The notes under the pieces: model-generated
What the model was told of the DNA's origin: nothing
What the model saw: only the letters and a program-made list of their open reading frames with translations
Database searches by the model: none
Part shown: one piece after another, positions 57,433 through 64,000 of the stretch
How the letters are laid out: every line of letters begins with the position of its first letter
Position numbering within the stretch: the stretch's first letter is position 1
Program-made: the position numbers and the translations under genes
Assembly (NCBI RefSeq): GCF_014642915.1
Contig: NZ_BMJE01000003.1
Location: forward strand, 310,001-374,000
Length of the DNA: 64,000 bases
Source of the DNA: Flavobacterium suaedae
Lineage (GTDB): Bacteria; Bacteroidota; Bacteroidia; Flavobacteriales; Flavobacteriaceae
Direction of reading: 5' to 3'

Positions 57433-58620
57433 TTAGTCTAAGATTTCAGTTACCTGACCTGCACCTACAGTTCTACCACCTTCACGGATAGCGAAACGTA
57501 GACCTACACTAAGTGCAACCGGGCTAAGTAATTCAACCTCAATAGTAAGGTTATCACCTGGCATTACCATCTCAACACCTGAAGGTAGAGAAATAGTACC
57601 TGTTACGTCAGTTGTACGTACGTAGAACTGAGGACGGTAGTTATTATGGAATGGAGTGTGACGTCCACCTTCTTCTTTCTTAAGGATATAAACCTCAGCT
57701 TTAAATTTAGCGTGTGGCTTAACTGAACCTGGCTTACAGATTACCATACCACGACGGATATCAGACTTATCGATACCACGAAGAAGTAGACCAACGTTAT
57801 CTCCAGCTTCACCTCTGTCAAGTATTTTACGGAACATCTCAACACCAGTAATAGTAGATGTTAATTTCTCAGCACCCATACCAATGATATCAACAGCATC
57901 ACCTGTGTTAGCAACACCTGTTTCTATACGACCTGTAGCAACAGTACCACGACCAGTAATAGTAAACACATCTTCTATCGGCATAAGGAAGTCTTTATCA
58001 ACATCACGCTTAGGAAGTTCAATCCAGTTATCAACTGCTTCCATAAGCTCCATTACAGTGTCAACCCATTTTTGCTCTCCGTTAAGTGCACCTAGTGCAG
58101 AACCTTGAACAACAGGACCGTTATCACCGTCATACTGATAGAATGAAAGTAGATCTCTGATTTCCATTTCAACTAGCTCAAGAAGCTCAGCATCATCAAC
58201 CATATCCACTTTGTTCATAAACACAACAATTCTAGGTACACCTACCTGACGACCTAAAAGTATGTGCTCACGAGTTTGTGGCATTGGTCCATCAGTAGCA
58301 GCAACAACAAGAATTGCACCATCCATCTGAGCAGCACCAGTTACCATGTTCTTAACGTAATCGGCGTGACCTGGACAGTCAACGTGTGCATAGTGACGGT
58401 TAGCAGTTGAATATTCTACGTGTGATGTATTAATTGTAATACCTCTTTCTTTCTCTTCAGGAGCGTTATCAATCTGATCAAATGATTTCACCTCAGAAAG
58501 ACCAGCATCAGCTAATACTTTAGTAATAGCAGCAGTCAAAGTTGTTTTTCCGTGGTCAACGTGTCCAATAGTACCAATATTCAAGTGGGGTTTGGAACGA
58601 TCAAAAGTTTCCTTTGCCAT
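57433..58620 (-). CDS. tuf: Elongation factor Tu
   Basis: 395 residues. G1 GHVDHGKTT (19-27), the switch [14 protein letters not shown]3 DCPGHADY, G4 NKVD and SALGALNG are intact, as are domains 2 and 3 ([19 protein letters not shown]). It delivers aminoacyl-tRNA to the ribosome. It lies within a tRNA cluster (Thr-Tyr-Thr upstream, Trp downstream) and has its own terminator. Confidence 0.99.
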   Translation of the reverse strand: MAKETFDRSKPHLNIGTIGHVDHGKTTLTAAITKVLADAGLSEVKSFDQIDNAPEEKERGITINTSHVEYSTANRHYAHVDCPGHADYVKNMVTGAAQMDGAILVVAATDGPMPQTREHILLGRQVGVPRIVVFMNKVDMVDDAELLELVEMEIRDLLSFYQYDGDNGPVVQGSALGALNGEQKWVDTVMELMEAVDNWIELPKRDVDKDFLMPIEDVFTITGRGTVATGRIETGVANTGDAVDIIGMGAEKLTSTITGVEMFRKILDRGEAGDNVGLLLRGIDKSDIRRGMVICKPGSVKPHAKFKAEVYILKKEEGGRHTPFHNNYRPQFYVRTTDVTGTISLPSGVEMVMPGDNLTIEVELLSPVALSVGLRFAIREGGRTVGAGQVTEILD

Positions 58621-58675
58621 GATTTAATAATTTAATCTTAGTTATATAATTAGTGTTCAAATTTTACTAAACTTG

Positions 58676-58747
58676 AGCCAATGACGGGATTTGAACCCGT
58701 GACCTCTTCCTTACCAAGGAAGCACTCTACCCCTGAGCTACACCGGC
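58676..58747 (-). tRNA. tRNA-Thr (GGT)
   Basis: 72 bases without encoded CCA. Acceptor GCCGGTG with CATTGGC; anticodon loop TTGGTAA between CTTCC and GGAAG gives GGT. It lies immediately upstream of tuf on the same strand. Confidence 0.95.
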
Positions 58748-58782
58748 AATGCCATTTAGCTTTTCTTTTTCTTAAAGATTTG

Positions 58783-58865
58783 TGGGGAGAGCAGGATTCG
58801 AACCTGCGAAGGTGAAAACCAGCAGATTTACAGTCTGCCCTCGTTGGCCGCTTGAGTATCTCCCC
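58783..58865 (-). tRNA. tRNA-Tyr (GTA)
   Basis: 83 bases with a long variable arm, as expected for tyrosine tRNA. Acceptor GGGGAGA; anticodon loop CTGTAAA between GCAGA and TCTGC gives GTA. Confidence 0.95.
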
Positions 58866-58903
58866 AAACCTTTAAAATATTCTGTTACTGTCAAAAAACC
58901 TTG

Positions 58904-58977
58904 AGCCGATGGAGGGACTCGAACCCACGACCTGCTGATTACAAATCAGCTGCTCTAGCCAGCTGAGCTACACCGGC
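58904..58977 (-). tRNA. tRNA-Thr (TGT)
   Basis: 74 bases without encoded CCA. Acceptor GCCGGTG/CATCGGC; anticodon loop TTTGTAA between GCTGA and TCAGC gives TGT. It is the first gene of the tRNA-tuf unit. Confidence 0.95.
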
Positions 58978-58987
58978 AACTAGAATA

Positions 58988-59016
58988 TAAAAAAAGCCCG
59001 CTATTTCTAACGGACT
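58988..59016 (-). terminator. Terminator of the hpf unit
   Basis: On the minus strand AGTCCGTTA pairs with TAGCGGGCT (two G-T pairs) around a GAAA loop, followed by seven T. It lies 56 bases past the hpf stop and overlaps the start of the next transcription unit. Confidence 0.7.
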
Positions 59017-59017
59017 G

Positions 59018-59046
59018 CAAATGTATAGATTTTATTTTTTAATCAA
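59018..59046 (-). promoter_or_regulatory. Promoter of the tRNA-Thr/Tyr/Thr-tuf unit
   Basis: On the minus strand TTG begins at 59046 and TACATTTG (-7) at 59025, 21 bases apart, matching the Bacteroidota consensus. Transcription would start around 59010, inside the hpf terminator hairpin. Confidence 0.7.
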
Positions 59047-59071
59047 AACATTTTTTATAAAATTTTTATCA

Positions 59072-59374
59072 TTATGCTTTAGCTCTTATCTTCTGTTTTC
59101 TTTTAACTAATAAACGCTCCATAGATTCCGCAGCCAAGTCCACTGCTTCTTCAAATGTTTTACATTGCTTTTTTACAATAAATTCATTGCCCGGCACATT
59201 TACCTTAACTTCCGCTATTTTGTTCTCTTTACCATTGGTATTATCAACTTTAAAAAAAACATCAGAATTTACAACTTTATCATAATACTTTTCCAGCTTA
59301 TCTAATCTTGCCTGAACAAAACCAACTAACTTTCTGTCAGCACTAAAGTTGACTGCATGAACATTTACTTTCAT
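59072..59374 (-). CDS. hpf: Ribosome hibernation-promoting factor (short HPF/RaiA type)
   Basis: 100 residues from ATG at 59374 (MKVNVHAVNFSADRKL); the frame is open nine codons further, which would overlap the xerC stop. The beta-alpha-beta fold with a conserved VKKQCKTFEEAVDLAAESMERLL helix and a basic C-terminus is that of the short HPF. It binds the decoding centre and inactivates 30S or 70S ribosomes in starvation. It follows xerC closely, so they are probably co-transcribed. Confidence 0.92.
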   Translation of the reverse strand: MKVNVHAVNFSADRKLVGFVQARLDKLEKYYDKVVNSDVFFKVDNTNGKENKIAEVKVNVPGNEFIVKKQCKTFEEAVDLAAESMERLLVKRKQKIRAKA

Positions 59375-59400
59375 AATCATAAATCGTTTATAGTTAAACA

Positions 59401-60303
59401 TTATGAATTATTACGGTTTCGAGGGTGCGCCTTCCCATACACTTTTTTAAGTTCAGCCAAACTGCTGTGTGTATAAACTTGTGTAGATGCTAAACTCGCG
59501 TGCCCTAATAATTCTTTTACTGAGTTTAAATCTGCCCCGTTGTTAAGAAGATGCGTTGCGAAAGTATGCCTAAGCACATGCGGACTCTTTTTAACCTTCC
59601 CGGAGACAACACTAAAGTAACAATTTATTAACCTATAAACAAAAGATTCGCTTAATTTATTTCCCTTATTATTGAGCAGTAAAATAGCCGAATCATTCAC
59701 CTCATTAAGCGTATTGCGTTTTAGCAAATAATTATGCAGCAACTCCATAGTACAGCCCAAAACAGGCAAAATACGTTCTTTATTTCTCTTCCCTAATACA
59801 CGAAGGGTGTTAGTCGATTTATCAAAACTATTAAGTTTTAAATTAATAAGTTCTGCACGCCTTATACCGGTAGTATAAAACAACTCTATTATCAATCTGT
59901 TTCGAACGCCTTCAAAATCATCAGGATAGTCATTTTTTTCAATAACATCTTTAAGTTCTTTTTCTGAGAAAGGAACTTGCACCTTTTTTTCTGTTTTAAG
60001 GGCTTTATGTCGCTGTAAGGGATTGGACTTTATTTGTTTTGAACGAAGTAAAAATTTATAAAATGATTTTAATGACGCTACTTTCCTGTTTACTGATGTA
60101 TTAGAAATTCCGCTTTCTACCAATTCTACAATCCAACTACGTATTTGACTGTATACAACCTCTTCCAGAACAGCACCTTCATCATCTTTTTGTATAAACA
60201 CCTCAAAAGCAGTGACATCATCCGTATAGGCGCGCAGCGTTAACGGAGAATAATTTTTCTCTTTAATTAAATAATCCGCAAAAGCCTGTTTACTGTCTAC
60301 CAT
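59401..60303 (-). CDS. xerC: Xer-family tyrosine recombinase
   Basis: 300 residues. A core-binding SAM-like N-terminal domain (about 1-90) precedes the catalytic domain with Arg148 (TTGIRRAEL), Lys172, His242 and Arg245 (HVLRHTFA), His268 (LLGHAS) and the Tyr277 nucleophile (QVYTHS). This is a housekeeping-size Xer recombinase that resolves chromosome dimers at dif; XerC versus XerD cannot be settled from sequence alone. No phage genes are near. The start codon lies directly after the rpsU terminator T-run. Confidence 0.92.
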   Translation of the reverse strand: MVDSKQAFADYLIKEKNYSPLTLRAYTDDVTAFEVFIQKDDEGAVLEEVVYSQIRSWIVELVESGISNTSVNRKVASLKSFYKFLLRSKQIKSNPLQRHKALKTEKKVQVPFSEKELKDVIEKNDYPDDFEGVRNRLIIELFYTTGIRRAELINLKLNSFDKSTNTLRVLGKRNKERILPVLGCTMELLHNYLLKRNTLNEVNDSAILLLNNKGNKLSESFVYRLINCYFSVVSGKVKKSPHVLRHTFATHLLNNGADLNSVKELLGHASLASTQVYTHSSLAELKKVYGKAHPRNRNNS

Positions 60304-60304
60304 A

Positions 60305-60349
60305 AAAAAACCGTTAACAGCAAAATTACTATTTTACTGCTAACGGTTT
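60305..60349 (-). terminator. Terminator between rpsU and xerC
   Basis: Imperfect inverted repeat (ACCGTTAACAGCAAAAT against ATTTTACTGCTAACGGT) with two mismatches, ending in a seven-base T-run on the minus strand. It lies between the rpsU stop and the xerC ATG. Confidence 0.8.
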
Positions 60350-60376
60350 ATACTATTTAGTATCGAAAATTATCGA

Positions 60377-60571
60377 CTAGTTTTCTTCAGCGTCTCTTAA
60401 TCCTTGGATATAAGCTGCTTTTTGTATTTGAGCTCTTCTAACAACTGAAGGTTTAGTGAACTGCTGACGGCTTCTTAGCTGACGCACTACACCTGTTCTG
60501 TCAAATTTTCTCTTATAGCGTTTTAACGCTCTATCTATATTTTCTCCGTCTTTAATAGGTATAATTAACAT
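60377..60571 (-). CDS. rpsU: 30S ribosomal protein bS21
   Basis: 64 residues from ATG at 60569-60571 (MLIIPIKDGENIDRAL). A GTG three codons upstream is in frame, but this ATG is six bases from a perfect Shine-Dalgarno sequence, so it is chosen. The KFDRTGVVRQLRSRQQF and KPSVVRRAQIQKA segments are typical. In Bacteroidota bS21, with bS18 and bS6, sequesters the 16S rRNA anti-Shine-Dalgarno tail. It has its own promoter and terminator. Confidence 0.97.
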   Translation of the reverse strand: MLIIPIKDGENIDRALKRYKRKFDRTGVVRQLRSRQQFTKPSVVRRAQIQKAAYIQGLRDAEEN

Positions 60572-60577
60572 ACATAA

Positions 60578-60585
60578 CACCTCCT
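60578..60585 (-). promoter_or_regulatory. Perfect Shine-Dalgarno sequence of rpsU (AGGAGGTG)
   Basis: On the minus strand AGGAGGTG, fully complementary to the CACCTCCT anti-Shine-Dalgarno tail, lies six bases before the rpsU ATG. I saw no comparable sequence at other start codons in the window, which are preceded by A-rich leaders. Confidence 0.92.
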
Positions 60586-60598
60586 CTCGTTAAGGGTG

Positions 60599-60628
60599 CA
60601 AATGTAATCAATCCTATTTACATGGCAA
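60599..60628 (-). promoter_or_regulatory. Promoter of rpsU
   Basis: On the minus strand TTG begins at 60628 and TACATTTG (-7) at 60606, 22 bases apart. The predicted start near 60592 gives a leader of only about 20 bases that consists mostly of the Shine-Dalgarno region. Confidence 0.72.
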
Positions 60629-60640
60629 GCAATTATTTAA

Positions 60641-62008
60641 TTATTTTACTGACCATACCGTGTACCCATGTGGAGGTGCCTGTATTTTTACCCAGCTATC
60701 GCCTTGCGTGGTAGGTTCCCAACCGGAGTGCCCTGTATAATCTTTAATTACAGTGTTAGACCAGTTAGTGTCTACCCAGCGTTCTTGCCAAGAATCACTA
60801 TTATTAATATAAACTACTAAACCCGGGCTTCCGTTTCGCCTTGCTACATACTCATCATTATCTGCATAAAGATAGGATGTTCCTCCTGATGCTAAATTGT
60901 TATGTACCCATATCAGGTTATTTAATTTACTTTTATCTAACCAGTCCTCGTAATCTCTGTAAAAAAGACAAGGGTACCCTTCATGAGTAAGTATAAAAGC
61001 GTATGCTAATAATTTATTACTGTATATTTCATCCGTATCATGGTTAGCCACAAAGGTAACTGCTCTGTATGAATTACGTTTAAGCAGCATATCGCCGTTA
61101 AGGTAAGTAAGGTCATTATTAGCAAATGCATCTCGCATTCTGTAATAACAGGCAAAATCAAAAGCACTAGCTTCCGCCTGTTCAGTCCACCAGTCTAGTG
61201 TGGCTGCATTACCATCCCAGTACTCCCCTACTGTAAATCCTCCTACTGCATTTTTAAAGTTTTTAACCACCCACGGCTCAAAACCTTTTACATAATCAAA
61301 TCGCCAACCATCAAAGCCCATTACATTTTTATAGTACTTGGCTATAGAGTTACTGTTGTTATACAACCAGTTCTGTACATATACCTTGTCATGGCACAAA
61401 TCAGGATATCCGCCAAAAGCTCCTGCATCCGAACTATGTACATCATTAGGATGAAAATCATGGTAAGAACGGGCAAACATACCTGATGCGGGCTGGAAAT
61501 CAGTATAAGTATATCCTCCCGTATAGGGGTTGTATTCAGAAGCACCTCCACTACAATGGTTAACAACAATATCTGCTATTACGCTTATATTGTTACTGTG
61601 TGCAGTACTTATTAATGATTGAATTTCACTTAGCGATCCAAAACGGGTTTCGGTATTCCCCATTTGGTTATAGCTGCCAAAATCAAAATAGTCAAAGGGG
61701 TCATACCCCATAGAGTAGCCTCCTCCTGCTGCCTTAGTAGCCGGCGGCAGCCAAATAGCATCTATCCCTGCACTTGACCATGACGGTATTTTTGATGAAA
61801 CCGTATTCCACCACACTCCGTTACCGGGAACATCCCAATAGAAAGCCTGCATCATTACTTTACTTCCTACTGATTTAGTAACAACCTGATTCTCCTGATT
61901 TTGAAGTTCATTTGCAGACTGTTGATTTTCTTCCTGAAGTTCATTTGCTTCTTCACTACAACTACACAATAACAATGCAGAAATAGCCATGGTAATTATT
62001 CGATTCAT
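60641..62008 (-). CDS. Lipoprotein alpha-amylase, GH13 (archaeal GH13_7-like)
   Basis: 455 residues from ATG at 62008 (MNRIITMAI), which gives a lipoprotein signal peptide with Cys17 in LCSC; upstream in-frame codons do not. An ELQ/ENQ-rich linker (about 20-42) leads to the GH13 barrel. Catalytic residues are Asp238 (GWRFDYVKG), Glu262 (VGEYWDG) and Asp324 (VANHDTDEI). The wording MMQAFYWDVPGNG, GYSMGYDPFDYFDFG and YRDYEDWL closely resembles Thermococcales alpha-amylases. No sorting domain is present, so it is anchored by lipid. It degrades starch-like glucans, but no sus genes are nearby. No terminator separates it from the rpsU promoter. Confidence 0.92.
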   Translation of the reverse strand: MNRIITMAISALLLCSCSEEANELQEENQQSANELQNQENQVVTKSVGSKVMMQAFYWDVPGNGVWWNTVSSKIPSWSSAGIDAIWLPPATKAAGGGYSMGYDPFDYFDFGSYNQMGNTETRFGSLSEIQSLISTAHSNNISVIADIVVNHCSGGASEYNPYTGGYTYTDFQPASGMFARSYHDFHPNDVHSSDAGAFGGYPDLCHDKVYVQNWLYNNSNSIAKYYKNVMGFDGWRFDYVKGFEPWVVKNFKNAVGGFTVGEYWDGNAATLDWWTEQAEASAFDFACYYRMRDAFANNDLTYLNGDMLLKRNSYRAVTFVANHDTDEIYSNKLLAYAFILTHEGYPCLFYRDYEDWLDKSKLNNLIWVHNNLASGGTSYLYADNDEYVARRNGSPGLVVYINNSDSWQERWVDTNWSNTVIKDYTGHSGWEPTTQGDSWVKIQAPPHGYTVWSVK

Positions 62009-62116
62009 AATTATTAGTTTTGGATTCAAAGAAAAATACAAAATAATAACACATAAATTATCGAATCCACATAACACGGTAAACTATAACGTTATAGTGT
62101 TAACAACTTTGAAATA

Positions 62117-62145
62117 AAAAGAGCGACTTGTTAAGTCGCTCTTTT
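62117..62145 (-). terminator. Terminator after acyl-CoA dehydrogenase
   Basis: Stem AAAAGAGCGACTT/AAGTCGCTCTTTT with a three-base loop, 26 bases past the stop of the acyl-CoA dehydrogenase gene and upstream of the amylase. Confidence 0.88.
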
Positions 62146-62170
62146 CTAATAATTTATTTTTCGAATAGCT

Positions 62171-63313
62171 TTATTCCTTCAATAAATTTCTTGATATAAC
62201 CAATTTTTGTATTTCTGTAGTACCTTCACCTATTGTACATAGTTTAGAGTCTCTGTAAAACTTCTCTACAGGGTAATCTTTAGTATAACCATAACCGCCG
62301 TGTATTTGTACTGCTTCGTTAGAAACACTAACACACACTTCTGATGAATACATTTTACCCATAGCTCCCGCTACTGTAACAGGCTTATTGTTATTTTTAA
62401 GGTAAGCCGCTTTATGTAAAAGCAGTTCTGACGCTTCAATTTCGGTAGCCATATCAGCAAGCTTAAATCCTATTCCCTGGAAACTACCAATTGGTTGCCC
62501 AAACTGGTGTCTTTCTTTAGAGTATTGTAAAGCTGCTTCATAAGCTCCTTTTGCTATACCTAGTGATAATGCACCTATTGATATTCTACCGCCATCAAGT
62601 ATTTTCATTGCCTGAATAAAACCTTCTCCAACTTCTCCAAGTCGGTTAGCATCCGGCACACGGCAGTTATCAAAAATAAGTTCGGCAGTTTCGCTGGCGC
62701 GCATACCTAATTTATCTTCTTTTTTACCGCTGGTAAAACCTTCCATTCCTTTTTCAAAAACAAATGCTGTCATACCACGAGAATCTCCTTTTTCTCCTGT
62801 GCGTACTATAACTACTGCTATATCTCCTGATTTAGCATGCGTAATAAAATTTTTAGCACCGTTTATAACCCAGTGGTCTCCATCTTTAACAGCAGTGGTA
62901 TTCATACCTCCCGCATCAGACCCTGTATTGTGCTCAGTAAGTCCCCAAGCACCTATATGTTCGGCAGTCGCAAGTTTAGGTATCCACTTTTTCTTTTGTT
63001 CCTCATTACCAAAAGTAAGAATATGGTTAGTACAAAGTGAATTATGTGCTGCTACTGACAGCCCTATTGATGGATCTACTTTAGATATTTCTTCTATTAC
63101 AGTAATATATTCGTGGTAGCCTAATCCTGAACCTCCTAATTCTTCCGGAACAAGAACTCCCATAAAGCCCATTTCTCCCAGTTTTTTAAATAAGTCTACA
63201 GGAAAGTGTTGTGCTTCATCCCATTCTTTTACATAAGGGCGAATGTGTTGCTCTGCAAAATCTCTGATTGACTGTGCAATCATTGACTGTGTTTCGTTAT
63301 ATTCGAAATTCAT
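62171..63313 (-). CDS. Acyl-CoA dehydrogenase
   Basis: 380 residues from ATG at 63313 (MNFEYNETQSM); the frame is open 13 codons upstream but would overlap the preceding gene. FAD and substrate motifs GAWGLTEHNTGSDAGGM, FITHAKSGD and RISIGALSLGIAKGAYEAAL are present. The catalytic base glutamate lies in YRDSKLCTIGEGTTEIQ. It performs the first step of fatty-acid or branched-chain acyl-CoA oxidation and reduces ETF. It follows the helix-hairpin-helix gene by 16 bases. Confidence 0.95.
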   Translation of the reverse strand: MNFEYNETQSMIAQSIRDFAEQHIRPYVKEWDEAQHFPVDLFKKLGEMGFMGVLVPEELGGSGLGYHEYITVIEEISKVDPSIGLSVAAHNSLCTNHILTFGNEEQKKKWIPKLATAEHIGAWGLTEHNTGSDAGGMNTTAVKDGDHWVINGAKNFITHAKSGDIAVVIVRTGEKGDSRGMTAFVFEKGMEGFTSGKKEDKLGMRASETAELIFDNCRVPDANRLGEVGEGFIQAMKILDGGRISIGALSLGIAKGAYEAALQYSKERHQFGQPIGSFQGIGFKLADMATEIEASELLLHKAAYLKNNNKPVTVAGAMGKMYSSEVCVSVSNEAVQIHGGYGYTKDYPVEKFYRDSKLCTIGEGTTEIQKLVISRNLLKE

Positions 63314-63329
63314 TTTTTGATTGTATTTT

Positions 63330-64000
63330 TTAGAATTCCAAATATAATGCAATTATTTTTAATTTTTCAACAGAAAATCTATTAATTTCTATTAATTCCT
63401 CAACATTCTTAATCTTTCCTGATTGTTCTCTTTTAGTAACAATTGCTTCGGCTAAGTGTTTATCAAAATAAGGAAAATCTATTAATGTATTTAATGAAGC
63501 TGTATTAATATTTACCTTCTTCACTTTTGGGTTTTCTTTTACCTCAAACATTTCATGCAACTCCTTTTTTGCTCTTGGAGAGAATTCTTCAAATTCATCC
63601 AGTTGCTCCATATTTACATAAGCGCCCAGTTTTTTCTTCTTATCTAAAATCCTTTCAGAAAATACAGGACCTATACCATAAACAACTTTTAGTTCCTCTT
63701 GAGTGGCAGTATTAATATCTAAGCGTTTACCTGCTTTAACTGATTTCATTACTTTATTTTTTGCGACTACCCAATCAGGAAATTTAAAGTATGGTGATAT
63801 GGCATTGAGTAAACTATCGGACACCTTAGTGACTTTCTGGAAATCTTCGGGACTGTTTACATACTTTCCTGTTCCCCTGAATTTTCGAATACGGTTTAAC
63901 TCTGCTTTTGAAAGCCCTATTAGCTTCGCTTTATAATCACTTATATAATTAGGGTTAAAAGGGTATATCTCAACTTTTTTGTTTTTAGCACCTTTGCCGT
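63330..64000 (-). CDS. Helix-hairpin-helix protein, ComEA-like (partial, N-terminus outside window)
   Basis: The frame is open from the right edge to the stop at 63330 (222 visible residues), so the 5' end is missing. The internal GTG at 63824 is unlikely to be the start because conserved sequence (KVEIYPFNPNYISDYKAKL) continues upstream of it. Two helix-hairpin-helix modules carry LDINTATQEELKVVYGIGP and VNINTASLNTLIDFPYFD. This resembles flavobacterial ComEA-like DNA-binding proteins, typically ~300 residues with an N-terminal membrane helix. A role in DNA uptake is inference. Confidence 0.85.
   Translation of the reverse strand, partial: GKGAKNKKVEIYPFNPNYISDYKAKLIGLSKAELNRIRKFRGTGKYVNSPEDFQKVTKVSDSLLNAISPYFKFPDWVVAKNKVMKSVKAGKRLDINTATQEELKVVYGIGPVFSERILDKKKKLGAYVNMEQLDEFEEFSPRAKKELHEMFEVKENPKVKKVNINTASLNTLIDFPYFDKHLAEAIVTKREQSGKIKNVEELIEINRFSVEKLKIIALYLEF

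Noticed and set aside
60305-60349. Inverted repeat next to a tyrosine recombinase gene, possibly an attachment site
   Set aside because: It has the T-run of a terminator and lies between rpsU and xerC; no phage or integron gene is near and the recombinase is of housekeeping Xer type.
60572-60580. GTG at 60580 as start of rpsU
   Set aside because: It lies inside the Shine-Dalgarno sequence; the ATG at 60571 has ideal spacing and gives the family's usual N-terminus.
63822-63824. GTG as start of the helix-hairpin-helix gene
   Set aside because: The frame continues open to the window edge with sequence typical of the family, so the gene is cut by the edge.

Overview
The window comes from a member of the Bacteroidota, most likely the Flavobacteriaceae (Flavobacterium-like). 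This rests on: type IX secretion (T9SS) sorting domains on several exported proteins, a PorP/SprF plus PorE-like gene pair, promoters with a TAnnTTTG -7 element, almost no Shine-Dalgarno sequences except a perfect one before rpsU, low GC, a THX ribosomal protein, and the flavobacterial block tRNA-Thr/Tyr/Thr-tuf-tRNA-Trp-secE-nusG-rplKAJL-rpoBC. Both ends cut a gene: a large surface protein on the left and a helix-hairpin-helix protein on the right.

Layout. 1-3.3 kb: two exported proteins on the minus strand sharing a related N-terminal domain. 3.5-5 kb: a long GAPDH with an N-terminal extension. 5-6.3 kb: a small AT-rich accessory patch with a stand-alone cREC domain, an unknown protein, gene debris and a REP-like repeat. 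6.3-10.3 kb: aconitase, a membrane protein and a MoxR ATPase. 10.4-14.7 kb: three periplasmic foldase (parvulin/SurA-type) genes in one operon. 14.8-17.8 kb: PorE-like OmpA protein with PorP/SprF. 17.9-24 kb: prfC converging on a 1446-residue T9SS adhesin built of Ig-like repeats. 24.2-29.5 kb: udk, a DivIC-like protein and the two methylmalonyl-CoA mutase subunits. 29.6-34.7 kb: single genes (carbonic anhydrase, THX, GyrI-like, cupin, tRNA-Pro, DUF421, SDR, a HmuY-like T9SS cargo). 34.8-40.1 kb: parA-parB-DUF5683-dapB-lepB-wbqC. 40.1-44.7 kb: mutL, two rhomboid proteases and an EEP-family hydrolase. 44.9-45.6 kb: two small unknown genes. 45.7-60.6 kb: the transcription/translation block described above, then hpf, xerC and rpsU. 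60.6-64 kb: a lipoprotein alpha-amylase of archaeal type, an acyl-CoA dehydrogenase and the helix-hairpin-helix protein.

How the genes work together. Many serve export and envelope biogenesis: signal peptidase I, SecE, foldases, PorE/PorP-like T9SS parts and T9SS cargo. Others carry information processing (ribosomal proteins, EF-Tu, RF3, RNA polymerase, Hpf, MutL, ParAB, Xer) or central metabolism (GAPDH, aconitase, methylmalonyl-CoA mutase, acyl-CoA dehydrogenase, dienoyl-CoA reductase-like SDR). No prophage, CRISPR array or intact insertion sequence was seen. The most interesting signals are the rpsU Shine-Dalgarno with a short leader, domain-within-domain insertions in the adhesin, the cREC patch with a duplicated 3' tail, a MutL whose endonuclease motif is altered, and an alpha-amylase closely resembling hyperthermophilic archaeal enzymes.
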